From contig JAHDWK010000007.1 in the NCBI GenBank assembly GCA_023382655.1, forward strand, positions 218,028 through 282,027: DNA of 64,000 nt, read 5' to 3'. Positions 24,712 through 33,277 of the stretch are shown here, piece by piece; position 1 is the first letter of the stretch, and every line of letters starts with the position of its first letter. Source of the DNA: Anaerolineae bacterium. GTDB lineage: Bacteria; Chloroflexota; Anaerolineae; Promineifilales; Promineifilaceae. The notes under the pieces are model-generated. The model saw only the letters and a list, made by a program, of their open reading frames with translations. It did no database searches and was not told where the DNA came from. Made by a program: the position numbers and the translations under genes.

Positions 24712-24778
24712 CATTCACCCAACCGTTCATCAGGCTGCATTTGCCAGTACACGAATAAGGCAAATGTGGCAGGGAGCG

Positions 24779-27415
24779 TTATGGTCGTATCACCACAGGC
24801 AGGTAAAGTCGGTAAGGAATTTCAACAAAGACGGCCGTTACCGCCATATTCTGGGTGACGGTGAATACCTGCGGATTGTTGTCACCGGAAAGGTCGTCAT
24901 TCCAATGACTAAATTGCCAGCCGATGTCCGGTACGGCCGTGACGGTAATCACATCGCCATATTGATAAACTGGCTGCTGCGGTTGGATAATGACACTCCC
25001 ATTGCCGATTGTTTGCACATCCAATGTGTAGGGGACGGCCGTGAATTCAGCAGTGATGGAAAGGTTTTGGGTGATGGTAATGATTTGTGGATTTTCCATG
25101 CCAGATAATCCACCACCCCATTGCGTAAACGACCAGCCAGGATTGGGCACGGCCGTAACCGTGATCGTTTCGCCAAATGCATAGCCCGGCTGCTCAGGTT
25201 GAACGTGGATTTCACCGCCTGGGGCAGCTATCACCTGCACACCGAAGAGAGATGAGCCAAACAACTGCCAATCACCTGATTGGCAGACAGGTACAATCAG
25301 CCAATTTTCATCCAGGTTTCGTTCATACGGCCCACAGGCAGCATATTCCCATTGACTGCCATTCCACCGCTGCAAGACAAGTGAGCCTTCATTCAAACCG
25401 ACTACATCCTCATCGTTATAGGTAAGCGTCAGCGTAAGATGTTGCTGTAAAACCGTATCCGGTTGGCGCATCATGCCCTGATAGAGCGCCATATGAAAGG
25501 CTATCTCTATTGGCAGTAAATCCGAGGGGGCTACGGCCGTTGCCCATCTTTCTACCTGGCTCTCCTCTGACAAGCGTGTATATAGGAGGTTGTTTGTTTC
25601 CGTCACGGTGCCAATGGGGGCAGTCAGGGTGAGGGTACGGCCGTTGCCATCTGTATGCGTCAATTCTCCCGTTTCCCCTGGTTGCAGTGGTGTTTGGGCA
25701 TCAGCCAGTTGAATGACAAGTTGTGGCACCTGTGTAGACAGACTGCCAAACCCAGAGCCAAAATTATCAAACGCCGTAAACACCGGGTCAACTTCCAACT
25801 TCAGACGAAAACCGAGCGTGTTGGTGATACTGTTACTGACAACATCCGTCAGGTCTACGGTAAAAACCTCAGTTGGGAGGTTGGCGTCAGTGGTCAATGT
25901 GGTCAAAAATGCAGAGGGACGGTCAAAATCATCAACCGTCACATCCAGATCGGCCGGCTGGTAGAAGGATAACTCGTGGGTTATGGGTGGAACTGGGGGA
26001 GAAATTTGCGCTCGCTCCTCGAATAAAATCAGGTTTGCCTGAGCGAGTGGTTGTGGTAATTCTGGCAGCGGCATCTCTAAAAAGCCGCGGCGAAATTCGC
26101 GGTTCATCGCTGTCGTTTTGGAATAGCTGGATATGATCAGGCCACCTGTGGGCGCTACTTCCAAAACCCCTAGCTCTGGCAAGTACCGCACCGTATCGGT
26201 TGCCTCCGCCGGAACGGTGATGGTGGCCACACCATTCACCGAACAGAGCGGCATACCGCTAAATGGCGGTGGGGGTGAGGCAGACAGGTAACTACTGTAA
26301 GCGCCGTCCGAACTACTAAAGTCTACGACATCCGGCGCCCAATCATGCATGAGGACGCTTTCATCATCAAAGATCGAGTCAACGGCATAATGGAAATTTT
26401 CATTCGGAGAGATAAGGGAGAGGGGGAAAACCAGACGCAGTGTGTGGCTATGCCAATCATACCAACCGATGCTACAGGGATCTAAACCACTCAATGCACC
26501 ATCGAAAGTAAAACCATTACCAAATAAAGCACCGAAGTTACCTACCAGACTAAAGGTTTCATCGGCTCCTGGCTGACCACAGGCGTTGCCTGTGCCGGCA
26601 TCACCGTCGGTATTCAAACACCAGGAAACTGTTTGCGGCAGGTCATCCATAAAAGGGATATCCAGGAAACGTAGCCGTATATCTACCTTGGTATTCCATA
26701 CAACGGCCGTACCATAGGTCAGGTCAGCATGGGGAAGAGAAACATCATGGGCCGGGTCTTGCCAGATGCCAAAGGACACAGTGGGGTCATCTAGCTCCAC
26801 AAATACCTGGGACAAAACCAGTGGGCCGCAAGGTGGCTGAGGACAGGTGGGGGTGGGCCCTACGGCCGTGATCGTCACCTGCTGAATACCCTCATCCGCG
26901 GTAAAACCCAGGAAATCTGTCACAAATTCTTCCGTCTGGCTGGTGGCTGTTATCACGCTCCCGGCAAAATCTATTACCTGCACCGTATAGCTCACCACAC
27001 CCATCCCATCTACGACCAGCATAATCCCTCCTGTGCCTAAAGGTAGCTGGATCGTTCCTTCCTGGTTCAACATCAATACAATGTTGCCACCATCGGGATT
27101 TTCGGGTTCTGGCGGACAGGTGGGGTCGGCACAAAACCCAGAAGTCAAGGCATAGGGATCGGTAAAAGTAACCCCTTCCTGAATCAGCGGATTGGGAATG
27201 TACTCCTGCCCTGGCCCTGGGTTACTGGAGCCATCGGGCGGCAAATTTTCAAAATTGATATTGATCAGTGGCCCTGTGTCCGCGACAAAACTGGAGTAAT
27301 CGGTATAAACTGTTGTTTCTGGCGCATGAGATTCCAGGGAAAAAACAGTGACCATTCCCATTATCAACCAACCAATCACAAGGGATAAAATTAATACACG
27401 AAAGCGATTGTTCAC
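24779..27415 (-). CDS. Large secreted protein with C-terminal InlB-type B-repeats
   Basis: 878 residues from GTG at 27415, which has AAGGAGG nine bases upstream; longer starts lack this. A signal-type helix (VLILSLVIGWLIMGMVTVFS) is followed by an extracellular region with a VTFTDPY-type domain, a beta-sandwich segment with Cys pairs (CADPTCPP, CPQPPCGP), and near the C-terminus two tandem repeats of the divergent InlB B-repeat type (ITVTAVPNPGWSFTQWGGGL and ITVTAVPDIGWQFSHWNDDL). The protein ends YRLYLPVVIRP, a terminus I recall from many Chloroflexota surface proteins and which may be a sorting signal. A role in adhesion or surface structure is plausible; no enzyme motif is seen. Confidence 0.8.
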   Translation of the reverse strand: MNNRFRVLILSLVIGWLIMGMVTVFSLESHAPETTVYTDYSSFVADTGPLININFENLPPDGSSNPGPGQEYIPNPLIQEGVTFTDPYALTSGFCADPTCPPEPENPDGGNIVLMLNQEGTIQLPLGTGGIMLVVDGMGVVSYTVQVIDFAGSVITATSQTEEFVTDFLGFTADEGIQQVTITAVGPTPTCPQPPCGPLVLSQVFVELDDPTVSFGIWQDPAHDVSLPHADLTYGTAVVWNTKVDIRLRFLDIPFMDDLPQTVSWCLNTDGDAGTGNACGQPGADETFSLVGNFGALFGNGFTFDGALSGLDPCSIGWYDWHSHTLRLVFPLSLISPNENFHYAVDSIFDDESVLMHDWAPDVVDFSSSDGAYSSYLSASPPPPFSGMPLCSVNGVATITVPAEATDTVRYLPELGVLEVAPTGGLIISSYSKTTAMNREFRRGFLEMPLPELPQPLAQANLILFEERAQISPPVPPITHELSFYQPADLDVTVDDFDRPSAFLTTLTTDANLPTEVFTVDLTDVVSNSITNTLGFRLKLEVDPVFTAFDNFGSGFGSLSTQVPQLVIQLADAQTPLQPGETGELTHTDGNGRTLTLTAPIGTVTETNNLLYTRLSEESQVERWATAVAPSDLLPIEIAFHMALYQGMMRQPDTVLQQHLTLTLTYNDEDVVGLNEGSLVLQRWNGSQWEYAACGPYERNLDENWLIVPVCQSGDWQLFGSSLFGVQVIAAPGGEIHVQPEQPGYAFGETITVTAVPNPGWSFTQWGGGLSGMENPQIITITQNLSITAEFTAVPYTLDVQTIGNGSVIIQPQQPVYQYGDVITVTAVPDIGWQFSHWNDDLSGDNNPQVFTVTQNMAVTAVFVEIPYRLYLPVVIRP

Positions 27416-27488
27416 CTCTGGCCTCCTTTGGCAAATATGGCACACGTGTGCCCCCCATAAACCACAATCAAGCGGTAATATAACACAT

Positions 27489-28778
27489 CTATTTGCCAAA
27501 CGGCGAGTACATTCGTCCCCCTGTGTCCTGACCAGCGACACGGCCGTACACCTCCCCCAACCCCACGCGATAGCCATCCCCTTGCGCCCAGCCGGTGATG
27601 GTCAGTTCATCGCCATCCTGCAAAAAAATGCGTGTTTCGCCGGTAGGCAGGGTGAGTGGTCTGGTTCCCCGCCAGGCCAGTTCCAATAGACTGCCGTACG
27701 AATCGGCCGTTGGCCCGCTGATGGTGCCCGTCGCCAGCAAATCGCCGGGGCGCAGATTGCAACCGGTGATGGTATGGTGGGCCACCATTTGGGCCATGTT
27801 CCAGTACAGGTGGCGCATATTACTGCGGCTGATGACCAGCGGCGCATCCATCTGTGCGCTTTTCAGCGAGACTTCTAGTTGAATGTTCAACGTGGTATTG
27901 GCCGTTTGCAGGTAAGGCAGCGGGTTGGGGTCTTGTGTAAGGCCAGGGGTTTGAAACGGCCGTAACGCCGCCAGCGTCACCACCCAGGGCGAAATGGAGG
28001 TGGCAAAATTCTTGGCCAGAAAGGGGCCAAGTGGCCGATATTCCCACCGCTGAATATCGCGGGCGCTCCAATCATTCACCAAAACAAGCCCAAAGATGTG
28101 TTCCTCGGCCCGATTTACCGGAATGGGCTGCCCTAACGAATTGTCGGGGCCGATGAAAAAGCCCATTTCCAGTTCAAAATCCAGTTCTGTAGAAGCGGCA
28201 AATATGGGACTGGCGGCGCCGGGTGGCAGAATTTGACCACACGGCCGTACCACTTCCGTGCCGCTCAATACAATGGAACTGGCACGGCCGTGATAACCCA
28301 CCGGCAACTGTTTCCAATTCGGCAGCAGCGGCGCATCATCTGGGCGGAACATTTTGCCCACGTTAGCCGCATGGTATTCCGAGGCGTAAAAATCGGTGTA
28401 GTCGCCAATGACCGCAGGCAGGTGCATGGTCACATCGGCCAGCGGATGGAACACCTGCGCCCGCAGTTCGGCATTATCGCGCAGCGTGGGTGTATCTGCC
28501 GCCAGCAGCGTTTGCAGGGTGGCGCGGGCTTCATTCCAGGCCGGCGCACCCAGCGCCATGAAAGGGTTGAGGGTGAGCTGGTCAAACACGGCCGTGCCCC
28601 GCAACTGTGGCCCGTCAAACAAACCACGCGCTTGCAGCCCGGCTACATCCACCACCCAGTCGCCCATCCGTGTGCCGATGCGTTTACGGCCGTCAGCCCG
28701 CAAACTAAAAACCCCCCACGGCAAATTTTGTAGCGGAAAATGCGAGACCTCAGCCACTTCCACAAACGAATGAATCAT
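27489..28778 (-). CDS. fahA: Fumarylacetoacetase
   Basis: 429 residues, the normal FAH length. The N-terminal SH3-like domain has LPWGVFSL and RIGTRMGDWVVD. The C-terminal FAH fold has YTDFYASEYHAANVGKMFRP, the metal ligands in ASTELDFELEMGFFIG and VLVNDWSARDIQRWEY, and LLATGTISGP. The enzyme cleaves fumarylacetoacetate to fumarate and acetoacetate, the last step of tyrosine and homogentisate degradation. The other pathway genes are not in this window, so it stands alone here. Confidence 0.95.
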   Translation of the reverse strand: MIHSFVEVAEVSHFPLQNLPWGVFSLRADGRKRIGTRMGDWVVDVAGLQARGLFDGPQLRGTAVFDQLTLNPFMALGAPAWNEARATLQTLLAADTPTLRDNAELRAQVFHPLADVTMHLPAVIGDYTDFYASEYHAANVGKMFRPDDAPLLPNWKQLPVGYHGRASSIVLSGTEVVRPCGQILPPGAASPIFAASTELDFELEMGFFIGPDNSLGQPIPVNRAEEHIFGLVLVNDWSARDIQRWEYRPLGPFLAKNFATSISPWVVTLAALRPFQTPGLTQDPNPLPYLQTANTTLNIQLEVSLKSAQMDAPLVISRSNMRHLYWNMAQMVAHHTITGCNLRPGDLLATGTISGPTADSYGSLLELAWRGTRPLTLPTGETRIFLQDGDELTITGWAQGDGYRVGLGEVYGRVAGQDTGGRMYSPFGK

Positions 28779-28790
28779 CTACATTTTTAA

Positions 28791-28820
28791 ATTGGTTCAA
28801 TCTTAAAAGATTGAACCAAT
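28791..28820. repeat. 30-bp hairpin, copy 2 of the ATTGGTTCAATC palindrome
   Basis: The arms ATTGGTTCAATCTT and their exact complement surround AA, 12 bases upstream of the fumarylacetoacetase start. The core matches the hairpin at 4198-4230, but the loop differs, as expected when the stem rather than the loop is conserved. Confidence 0.7.
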
Positions 28821-28838
28821 CTCCACCAGAAAACAAAA

Positions 28839-28862
28839 AGCCCCAACAACCAGGTTGGGGCT
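28839..28862 (-). terminator. Rho-independent terminator of the small orphan gene
   Basis: Read on the minus strand, AGCCCCAAC pairs with GTTGGGGCT and is followed by TTTTTGTTTT. It lies 22 bases downstream of the stop of the 64-residue gene at 28885-29079, and before the fumarylacetoacetase start, which should therefore have its own promoter. Confidence 0.85.
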
Positions 28863-28884
28863 ATCAACAAAAAACCAGGGACGA

Positions 28885-29079
28885 CTAGGCCTTTTTCAAG
28901 ACCGGCAGACCATTTTTGCTTTCCGATACCTGATACCCGGCGGGTACGGCATCCAAAGCGCCATCTTTTACTTCTTTAGCAAAGAAGTAGATGGTTTGGG
29001 TACGGCCGTTTTTCAACGTCGTGTCCCGCTTGTGCAGAAAATAGGTGCTGCCTTTGGAATTCTTTACACTATAAGCCAT
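28885..29079 (-). CDS. Small conserved-looking protein of unknown function (64 aa)
   Basis: 64 residues, basic, without membrane helices, starting MAYSVKNSKGSTYFLHKRDT. It has a pattern of alternating beta-strand-like stretches (STYFLHKR, TQTIYFFAKEV, YQVSESKNGLPVLKK). A strong ribosome site GGAAGG precedes the ATG and a clear terminator follows the stop, so it is a self-contained transcription unit. I recall very similar short proteins annotated as hypothetical in Chloroflexota and cyanobacteria, but I cannot assign a function. Confidence 0.8.
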   Translation of the reverse strand: MAYSVKNSKGSTYFLHKRDTTLKNGRTQTIYFFAKEVKDGALDAVPAGYQVSESKNGLPVLKKA

Positions 29080-29267
29080 GAGTTTCTTCCTTCCTTTGTT
29101 TGAAACGTCCAGGCGCCAAAAGCCTGGCAGAGATATTTTTTACCCCTGCTACCAGAGGTGATAAGTCCTCATGTTAAAGCAATCAAAAGGAGATGGCAAG
29201 CATTTTTAAGGATTAAGTCCCACTTCAAACGAAAATTTCACAGAATACCCATCTCCTTTACCCGGTT

Positions 29268-29296
29268 TTGACGCTCCTCTGGGGGATTGTTATACT
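29268..29296 (+). promoter_or_regulatory. Sigma-70-type promoter of proS
   Basis: TTGACG (29268-29273) and TATACT (29291-29296) are separated by 17 bases, close to the consensus. The expected start of transcription is near 29303, leaving a leader of about 70 bases before the proS ATG that contains a terminator-like hairpin. Confidence 0.75.
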
Positions 29297-29323
29297 TGCC
29301 CTTCGCAAAAACCTGAGAAATTT

Positions 29324-29362
29324 AGACCCTTCGGGTTCCCCCAAAACCTGAAGGGTCTTTTT
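29324..29362 (+). promoter_or_regulatory. Terminator-like hairpin in the proS leader (possible attenuator)
   Basis: AGACCCTTCGGGTT (29324-29337) pairs with AACCTGAAGGGTCT (29345-29358), with one G-U, and is followed by TTTTT (29358-29362), only 12 bases before the proS start. An upstream AACCTG (29310-29315) can pair with the CGGGTT of the left arm, which would compete with the terminator. No T-box motif and no leader peptide are visible. The hairpin may instead derive from the dispersed palindrome class. Confidence 0.6.
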
Positions 29363-29374
29363 GGAAGACAATTA

Positions 29375-30817
29375 ATGGCCGACAAAGACAAACTAATTTC
29401 CCGTTCTGAAGATTACAACGAGTGGTACAACTCGCTGGTGCTGAAAGCTGATCTGGCCGATTATGGCCCGGTGCGCGGCACCATGATCGTCAAACCGTAT
29501 GGCTGGGCGCTGTGGGAAAACATCCAGGGGGCGCTCGACCGGCGTTTCAAAGCCACCGGCGTGCAAAATGCCGGTTTCCCCATGTTCATCCCCATGAGCT
29601 TCTTGCAAAAAGAGGCACAGCATGTGGAGGGCTTTGCCCCCGAACTGGCGGTGGTGACACATGGTGGTGGGCAGGAATTGGCCGAGCCGATTGTGGTGCG
29701 TCCCACTTCGGAGACGATGATCGGCCATGCTTATGCCAATTGGGTGCAAAGTTACCGTGACCTGCCCATCCTCATTAACCTGTGGAACAGTGTGGTGCGT
29801 TGGGAACTACGCACCAAATTGTTCTTGCGCACGTTGGAATTTTTCTGGCAGGAAGGGCACACCGCGCACGCCACCGCTGCCGAAGCGGACGAGCGCACTC
29901 GGATGATGCTGGATGTGTATACAGATTTTGCCGTGAATGAAGCGGCCGTACCCGTTATTCCTGGCGAAAAGTCGGCGCTGGAACGCTTTGCCGGGGCCAA
30001 CGAGACCTTGACCATTGAAGCCATGATGGGTGATGGCAAGGCATTGCAATCGGGCACCTCGCACAATCTGGGGCAAAACTTTGCCCGGGCGTTTGGCATT
30101 CAATATCTGGACACTAACAACGAACTGCAACATTGCTGGACGACTTCCTGGGGACTCAGCACCCGCTTTGTGGGGGCGATCATTATGACGCACGGGGATG
30201 ATAATGGGCTGGTGCTGCCGCCCCGGTTAGCGCCCTACCAGGTGGTGATGGTGCCCATTTATCGCCAGGATGAAGACAAAACGGGCGTCCTCTCCGCCAC
30301 CAACCGCATCCAACAAGAACTCACCGACGCCGGTGTGCGTGTGAAAGTGGACGACCGCGAAAATCTGACACCGGGATACAAATTCAACGATTGGGAACTG
30401 CGCGGCGTACCGCTGCGCCTGGAAATTGGTCCACGTGATGTAGAAAACAACTCGGCAGCCCTGGCCCGGCGCGATGTGCCCGGCAAAGCCGGTAAACAAT
30501 TTGTCTCGCAGGATGGGCTGGCACATACAGTGACGGCGCTGCTGACCGACATTCAGCAGGCCATGCTGGCCAAAGCCACCAGATTCCGAGACGAGAACAC
30601 GCATGATGTGACGAACTACGCGGATTTTAAGACGGCCGTGTCTACTGGCTTTGCCCGTGTCTGGTGGGCGGGCAGCGACGCTGAGGAAACCCGCGTTAAA
30701 GAAGAAACCAAGGCCACCATCCGCTGCTTCCCCCTGGCCCAACCTGGCGGTGAGGGCATTTGTTTTTACACCGGCCAACCGGCTACCCGCCAGGCCATTT
30801 TTGGCCGTGCCTATTAG
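29375..30817 (+). CDS. proS: Prolyl-tRNA synthetase, archaeal/eukaryal-type (class II)
   Basis: 480 residues, without the editing insertion of the long bacterial form. Class II motifs are visible: VRGTMIVKPYGWALWENIQ near the N-terminus, the proline-site loop with PMFIPMSFLQKEAQHVEGFAPE, VRPTSETMIG, and motif 2 WELRTKLFLRTLEFFWQEGHTAH. The anticodon-binding domain follows, and the protein ends with the zinc-domain remnant and the characteristic C-terminal Tyr (IFGRAY). It charges tRNA-Pro in the cytoplasm. TTGGAAG next to the leader hairpin is the ribosome site. Confidence 0.96.
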   Translation: MADKDKLISRSEDYNEWYNSLVLKADLADYGPVRGTMIVKPYGWALWENIQGALDRRFKATGVQNAGFPMFIPMSFLQKEAQHVEGFAPELAVVTHGGGQELAEPIVVRPTSETMIGHAYANWVQSYRDLPILINLWNSVVRWELRTKLFLRTLEFFWQEGHTAHATAAEADERTRMMLDVYTDFAVNEAAVPVIPGEKSALERFAGANETLTIEAMMGDGKALQSGTSHNLGQNFARAFGIQYLDTNNELQHCWTTSWGLSTRFVGAIIMTHGDDNGLVLPPRLAPYQVVMVPIYRQDEDKTGVLSATNRIQQELTDAGVRVKVDDRENLTPGYKFNDWELRGVPLRLEIGPRDVENNSAALARRDVPGKAGKQFVSQDGLAHTVTALLTDIQQAMLAKATRFRDENTHDVTNYADFKTAVSTGFARVWWAGSDAEETRVKEETKATIRCFPLAQPGGEGICFYTGQPATRQAIFGRAY

Positions 30818-30819
30818 AA

Positions 30820-30850
30820 GTAATTGGGCAATTGGGTAATTACCCAATTA
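30820..30850. repeat. Heptamer repeat, GTAATTG family, inverted
   Basis: Units GTAATTG, GGCAATT, GGGTAAT face TACCCAA, TTATTCC. It lies between the convergent proS and methyltransferase genes. A related array is at 11000-11032. Confidence 0.6.
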
Positions 30851-30865
30851 TTCCATCACACTCCT

Positions 30866-31732
30866 TCAATTCTTTTCCAACACAAGCACATAGTGGTCGC
30901 CCCAGCCGCCGGTCAACCGGGCCGTGTGGCGTTCCCACTGGTTCAGGCGGGCAAAGAGACGGGGCCAGCGTTCCACCAGATGGCCCAGGTAGCTGGGCGG
31001 CAGCCACAACCCCAGGCTTTCGGTGTGGGTGTGGCGAAACCAGGGAGCAAATTCCCGGCGCAACCGCCACGCTGATGGATACCAGATGGGGATAGGGCGG
31101 TTGCCAATGGTGGCGGGGGCAGAGGTGTGAGAACGGCGCACGGCCGTACCCCATTCCCCATGCAGCAAATGCCAGCCCACCTCCCAGGGGCACCATGGCC
31201 CCATCACTACCAACACCACTTTGCCGCCCGGTTTCACCAGCCTGGCCAGACTCTCCGCCAATGGCCGCCAATCGCCAATGGTGTTGAGGCCGCCGAAGTT
31301 GCTGAATGCGCCGTCGTAACGTGTCATCCGTAATCCGTAATCCGTAATCGGTGATGCGTGATGCGTGATGCGTGATGCATGATCGGGCTTCCGGCTTCCG
31401 GCTTCGGACTTCGGGTTATGCCATGCCACAACATCTTGGAAGGAAAGTGGCACGGCTGTGACCCGATCACTTACGTCGGCTTGTTGCGCTTTCACGGCCG
31501 TGACCCGCACCATTTCCGCCGAGCCATCGGTCGCCGTTACGAAGATGCCTTGCTGCGCCAGCCAGACGGCATCTTCACCAGTGCCGCAGGCCAGTTCCAG
31601 CACCTGCTGCCCGGCGCTGAATTGCTGCGCCAATACCCGCCACACCCGCTGCCGCAGCAGTTGACCCAGGTGGGTGTGGGTAAAGTCAGCGTCATAGGTG
31701 GGGGCAAAGGCGTCGAAGGCGGAGGGATTCAT
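30866..31732 (-). CDS. Class I SAM-dependent methyltransferase with an in-frame repeat insertion
   Basis: 288 residues from ATG at 31732; the longer frame would translate an AGCAGTG heptamer array and is rejected. The SAM-binding motif is VLELACGTGEDAVWLA (about 42-57), followed by the acidic loop TATDGSAEMV and, after the insertion, YDGAFSNFGGLN and LVKPGGKVVLVVMG (motif III region). Between residues about 108 and 139 a stretch rich in His, Arg and Ser is encoded by a CGTAATC-family array (31328-31418) that keeps the frame. Its position before the YDGAFSNFG strand is a loop in the Rossmann fold. The substrate is unknown. Confidence 0.83.
   Translation of the reverse strand: MNPSAFDAFAPTYDADFTHTHLGQLLRQRVWRVLAQQFSAGQQVLELACGTGEDAVWLAQQGIFVTATDGSAEMVRVTAVKAQQADVSDRVTAVPLSFQDVVAWHNPKSEAGSRKPDHASRITHHASPITDYGLRMTRYDGAFSNFGGLNTIGDWRPLAESLARLVKPGGKVVLVVMGPWCPWEVGWHLLHGEWGTAVRRSHTSAPATIGNRPIPIWYPSAWRLRREFAPWFRHTHTESLGLWLPPSYLGHLVERWPRLFARLNQWERHTARLTGGWGDHYVLVLEKN
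31328..31418. repeat. Heptamer array inside the methyltransferase coding sequence
   Basis: Perfect 7-base steps: CCGTAAT three times, CGGTGAT, GCGTGAT three times, GCATGAT, then CGGGCTT, CCGGCTT, CCGGCTT, CGGACTT. The length keeps the reading frame open, adding about 30 residues (KSEAGSRKPDHASRITHHAS and onward). Confidence 0.85.
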
Positions 31733-31810
31733 AGCAGTAAGCAGTAAGCAGTGAGCGGTGGGCAGTGAGCAGTGAGCGGTACTGCTTATTGCCCACTGCT
31801 TACTGCTCAC
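31733..31810. repeat. Heptamer array, AGCAGTG family, inverted pair
   Basis: Units AGCAGTA, AGCAGTG, AGCGGTG, GGCAGTG, AGCAGTG, AGCGGTA face CTGCTTA, TTGCCCA, CTGCTTA, CTGCTCA. It separates the methyltransferase start from the end of the upstream radical SAM gene, both on the minus strand. It has the same design as the CGTAATC arrays but a different unit. Confidence 0.8.
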
Positions 31811-31819
31811 TTTGTCAAC

Positions 31820-33277
31820 CTACCAGGCATCCGCCGCGCGATCTTCGGCAGGCCAGCCGCGACCGCTGGCGTCTGACGTGTGGCCGTTTTCGCGTTGGTG
31901 TTGGGTCAGGCGCATACCCAAACGGCCCCGTTGGGCGTTGGCAAATAGTTTGCCCAGGTGCAGCGGGTTGCGTTCACCCGCCAGCCGCGCTTTGTGTAGA
32001 TTCACTTCATTTACCAGCCAGCGGGTGGCGTGGTCATAAAATTGGCGGGAGTGACGGCCGTTCACCTGCAAATCCCGGTCGGTGCGGCTGTCCCAATCCA
32101 GCGGCGTTGTTACCCGGTCAGCCACTTCGTCATAAAAGGCGGTACCCTTGATGGGATAGGCCACCGTTGTCAGGAAAATATCGGGGTTTGATTGCTTCAG
32201 GTAATCGGCCGTCGCCTCAATATCGCGCACATCCTCCCCTTCGTAGCCGAGCATGATGAACATACCCACTTCAATGTCCACGTCTTGCAGCATCTTGTTT
32301 TTAGCCAGCAAGTCAGCCACCGTCGTTTTGCGCTGCATGGCGTCGAGCATCCGCTGCGAGCCGCTTTCGGAGCCAAGCCAGAGCCGGGCGCAACCCATTT
32401 CCGCCAGGGCCGCGATAATCTGCTCGTCCAACCGGTCGGGACGACTGATGCATTCAAAGGGGATGCGAATGTTTCGCTTTTTCAGTTCGGCAGCGTAGCC
32501 GAGGAACCAGCGCGGGGCAATGGTTAATACGTCATCGGCGTACCAGAGTTGGTCGGGCTGGTAAGTTTCTTGAATCCAGGCGACTTCATTCACCACATCC
32601 TCTACCGAGCGGCGGCGATGGCTGTGGCCGAAGACGGTGTGGCTGCACCAGGTGCAGGTGTAAGGGCAGCCGCGGGCGGTGATGAGAGACACAGAACTCA
32701 TGCCGTGATGGGTTTTCCAGGTGTCCAGGTAACGGGGCATGTCAATGGCGGCGCGGTCGGGCCAGGGTTGAGCGGAGAGGTCTTTGAGGTACGGCCGTGC
32801 CACCGTCTTGACCAGTTGCCCATCATCGTCTTGAAAGATAATGCCCTGGATGGTGTGCCGGTTGGTACGGCCGTGCCGCGCCAGATGGGGAATCAACTCT
32901 GCCAACGTCAACTCCCCTTCACCACTGACGATGATGTCTGCCCCCCGCGCCAGGTATTCGGCGGCGTAGCTCACCGGCTCTGGGCCACCCAGGATGATGG
33001 TGGCGCCCACTTCCCGGCAGACCGGCATCATGCGCAGGATGTTTTGTTTGGTCATCAGATTGCAGTAGAGGCCGACGAGCGACGGCCGTGTCTGCCGCAC
33101 ATAGGCCACAAAATCAGCCATTGTCTGGAAAGTGGTATCGTACAAATCTACCGCAAACCCTTTGGCCTTGAGGTGGGAAGAGATGTAGAGCAGCCCGAGC
33201 GTGGGGTACGGCTTCATAATCGCCTGTTCATGGGCGTCCTCGGCAATGAAATATCCGTGTGAGAGCAAGATGTCCAT
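31820..33277 (-). CDS. B12-binding-domain radical SAM protein
   Basis: 485 residues. The N-terminal cobalamin-binding-type Rossmann domain (1-150) has YPTLGLLYISSHLKAKGF and ILGGPEPVSYAAEYL plus VSGEGELTLAELI. The radical SAM core carries the cluster motif CPYTCTWCSH (about residue 205), the WYADDVLTI strand and the CARLWLGSESGSQRMLDAM segment. This is the BchE/MiaB-like class that methylates or rearranges unactivated carbons; the substrate is not predictable. Its start overlaps by eight bases the divergent toxin-antitoxin remnant. Confidence 0.9.
   Translation of the reverse strand: MDILLSHGYFIAEDAHEQAIMKPYPTLGLLYISSHLKAKGFAVDLYDTTFQTMADFVAYVRQTRPSLVGLYCNLMTKQNILRMMPVCREVGATIILGGPEPVSYAAEYLARGADIIVSGEGELTLAELIPHLARHGRTNRHTIQGIIFQDDDGQLVKTVARPYLKDLSAQPWPDRAAIDMPRYLDTWKTHHGMSSVSLITARGCPYTCTWCSHTVFGHSHRRRSVEDVVNEVAWIQETYQPDQLWYADDVLTIAPRWFLGYAAELKKRNIRIPFECISRPDRLDEQIIAALAEMGCARLWLGSESGSQRMLDAMQRKTTVADLLAKNKMLQDVDIEVGMFIMLGYEGEDVRDIEATADYLKQSNPDIFLTTVAYPIKGTAFYDEVADRVTTPLDWDSRTDRDLQVNGRHSRQFYDHATRWLVNEVNLHKARLAGERNPLHLGKLFANAQRGRLGMRLTQHQRENGHTSDASGRGWPAEDRAADAW

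Noticed and set aside
31733..31810. N-terminal extension of the methyltransferase (26 residues)
   Set aside because: It translates the AGCAGTG heptamer array; the natural start is the ATG at 31732.
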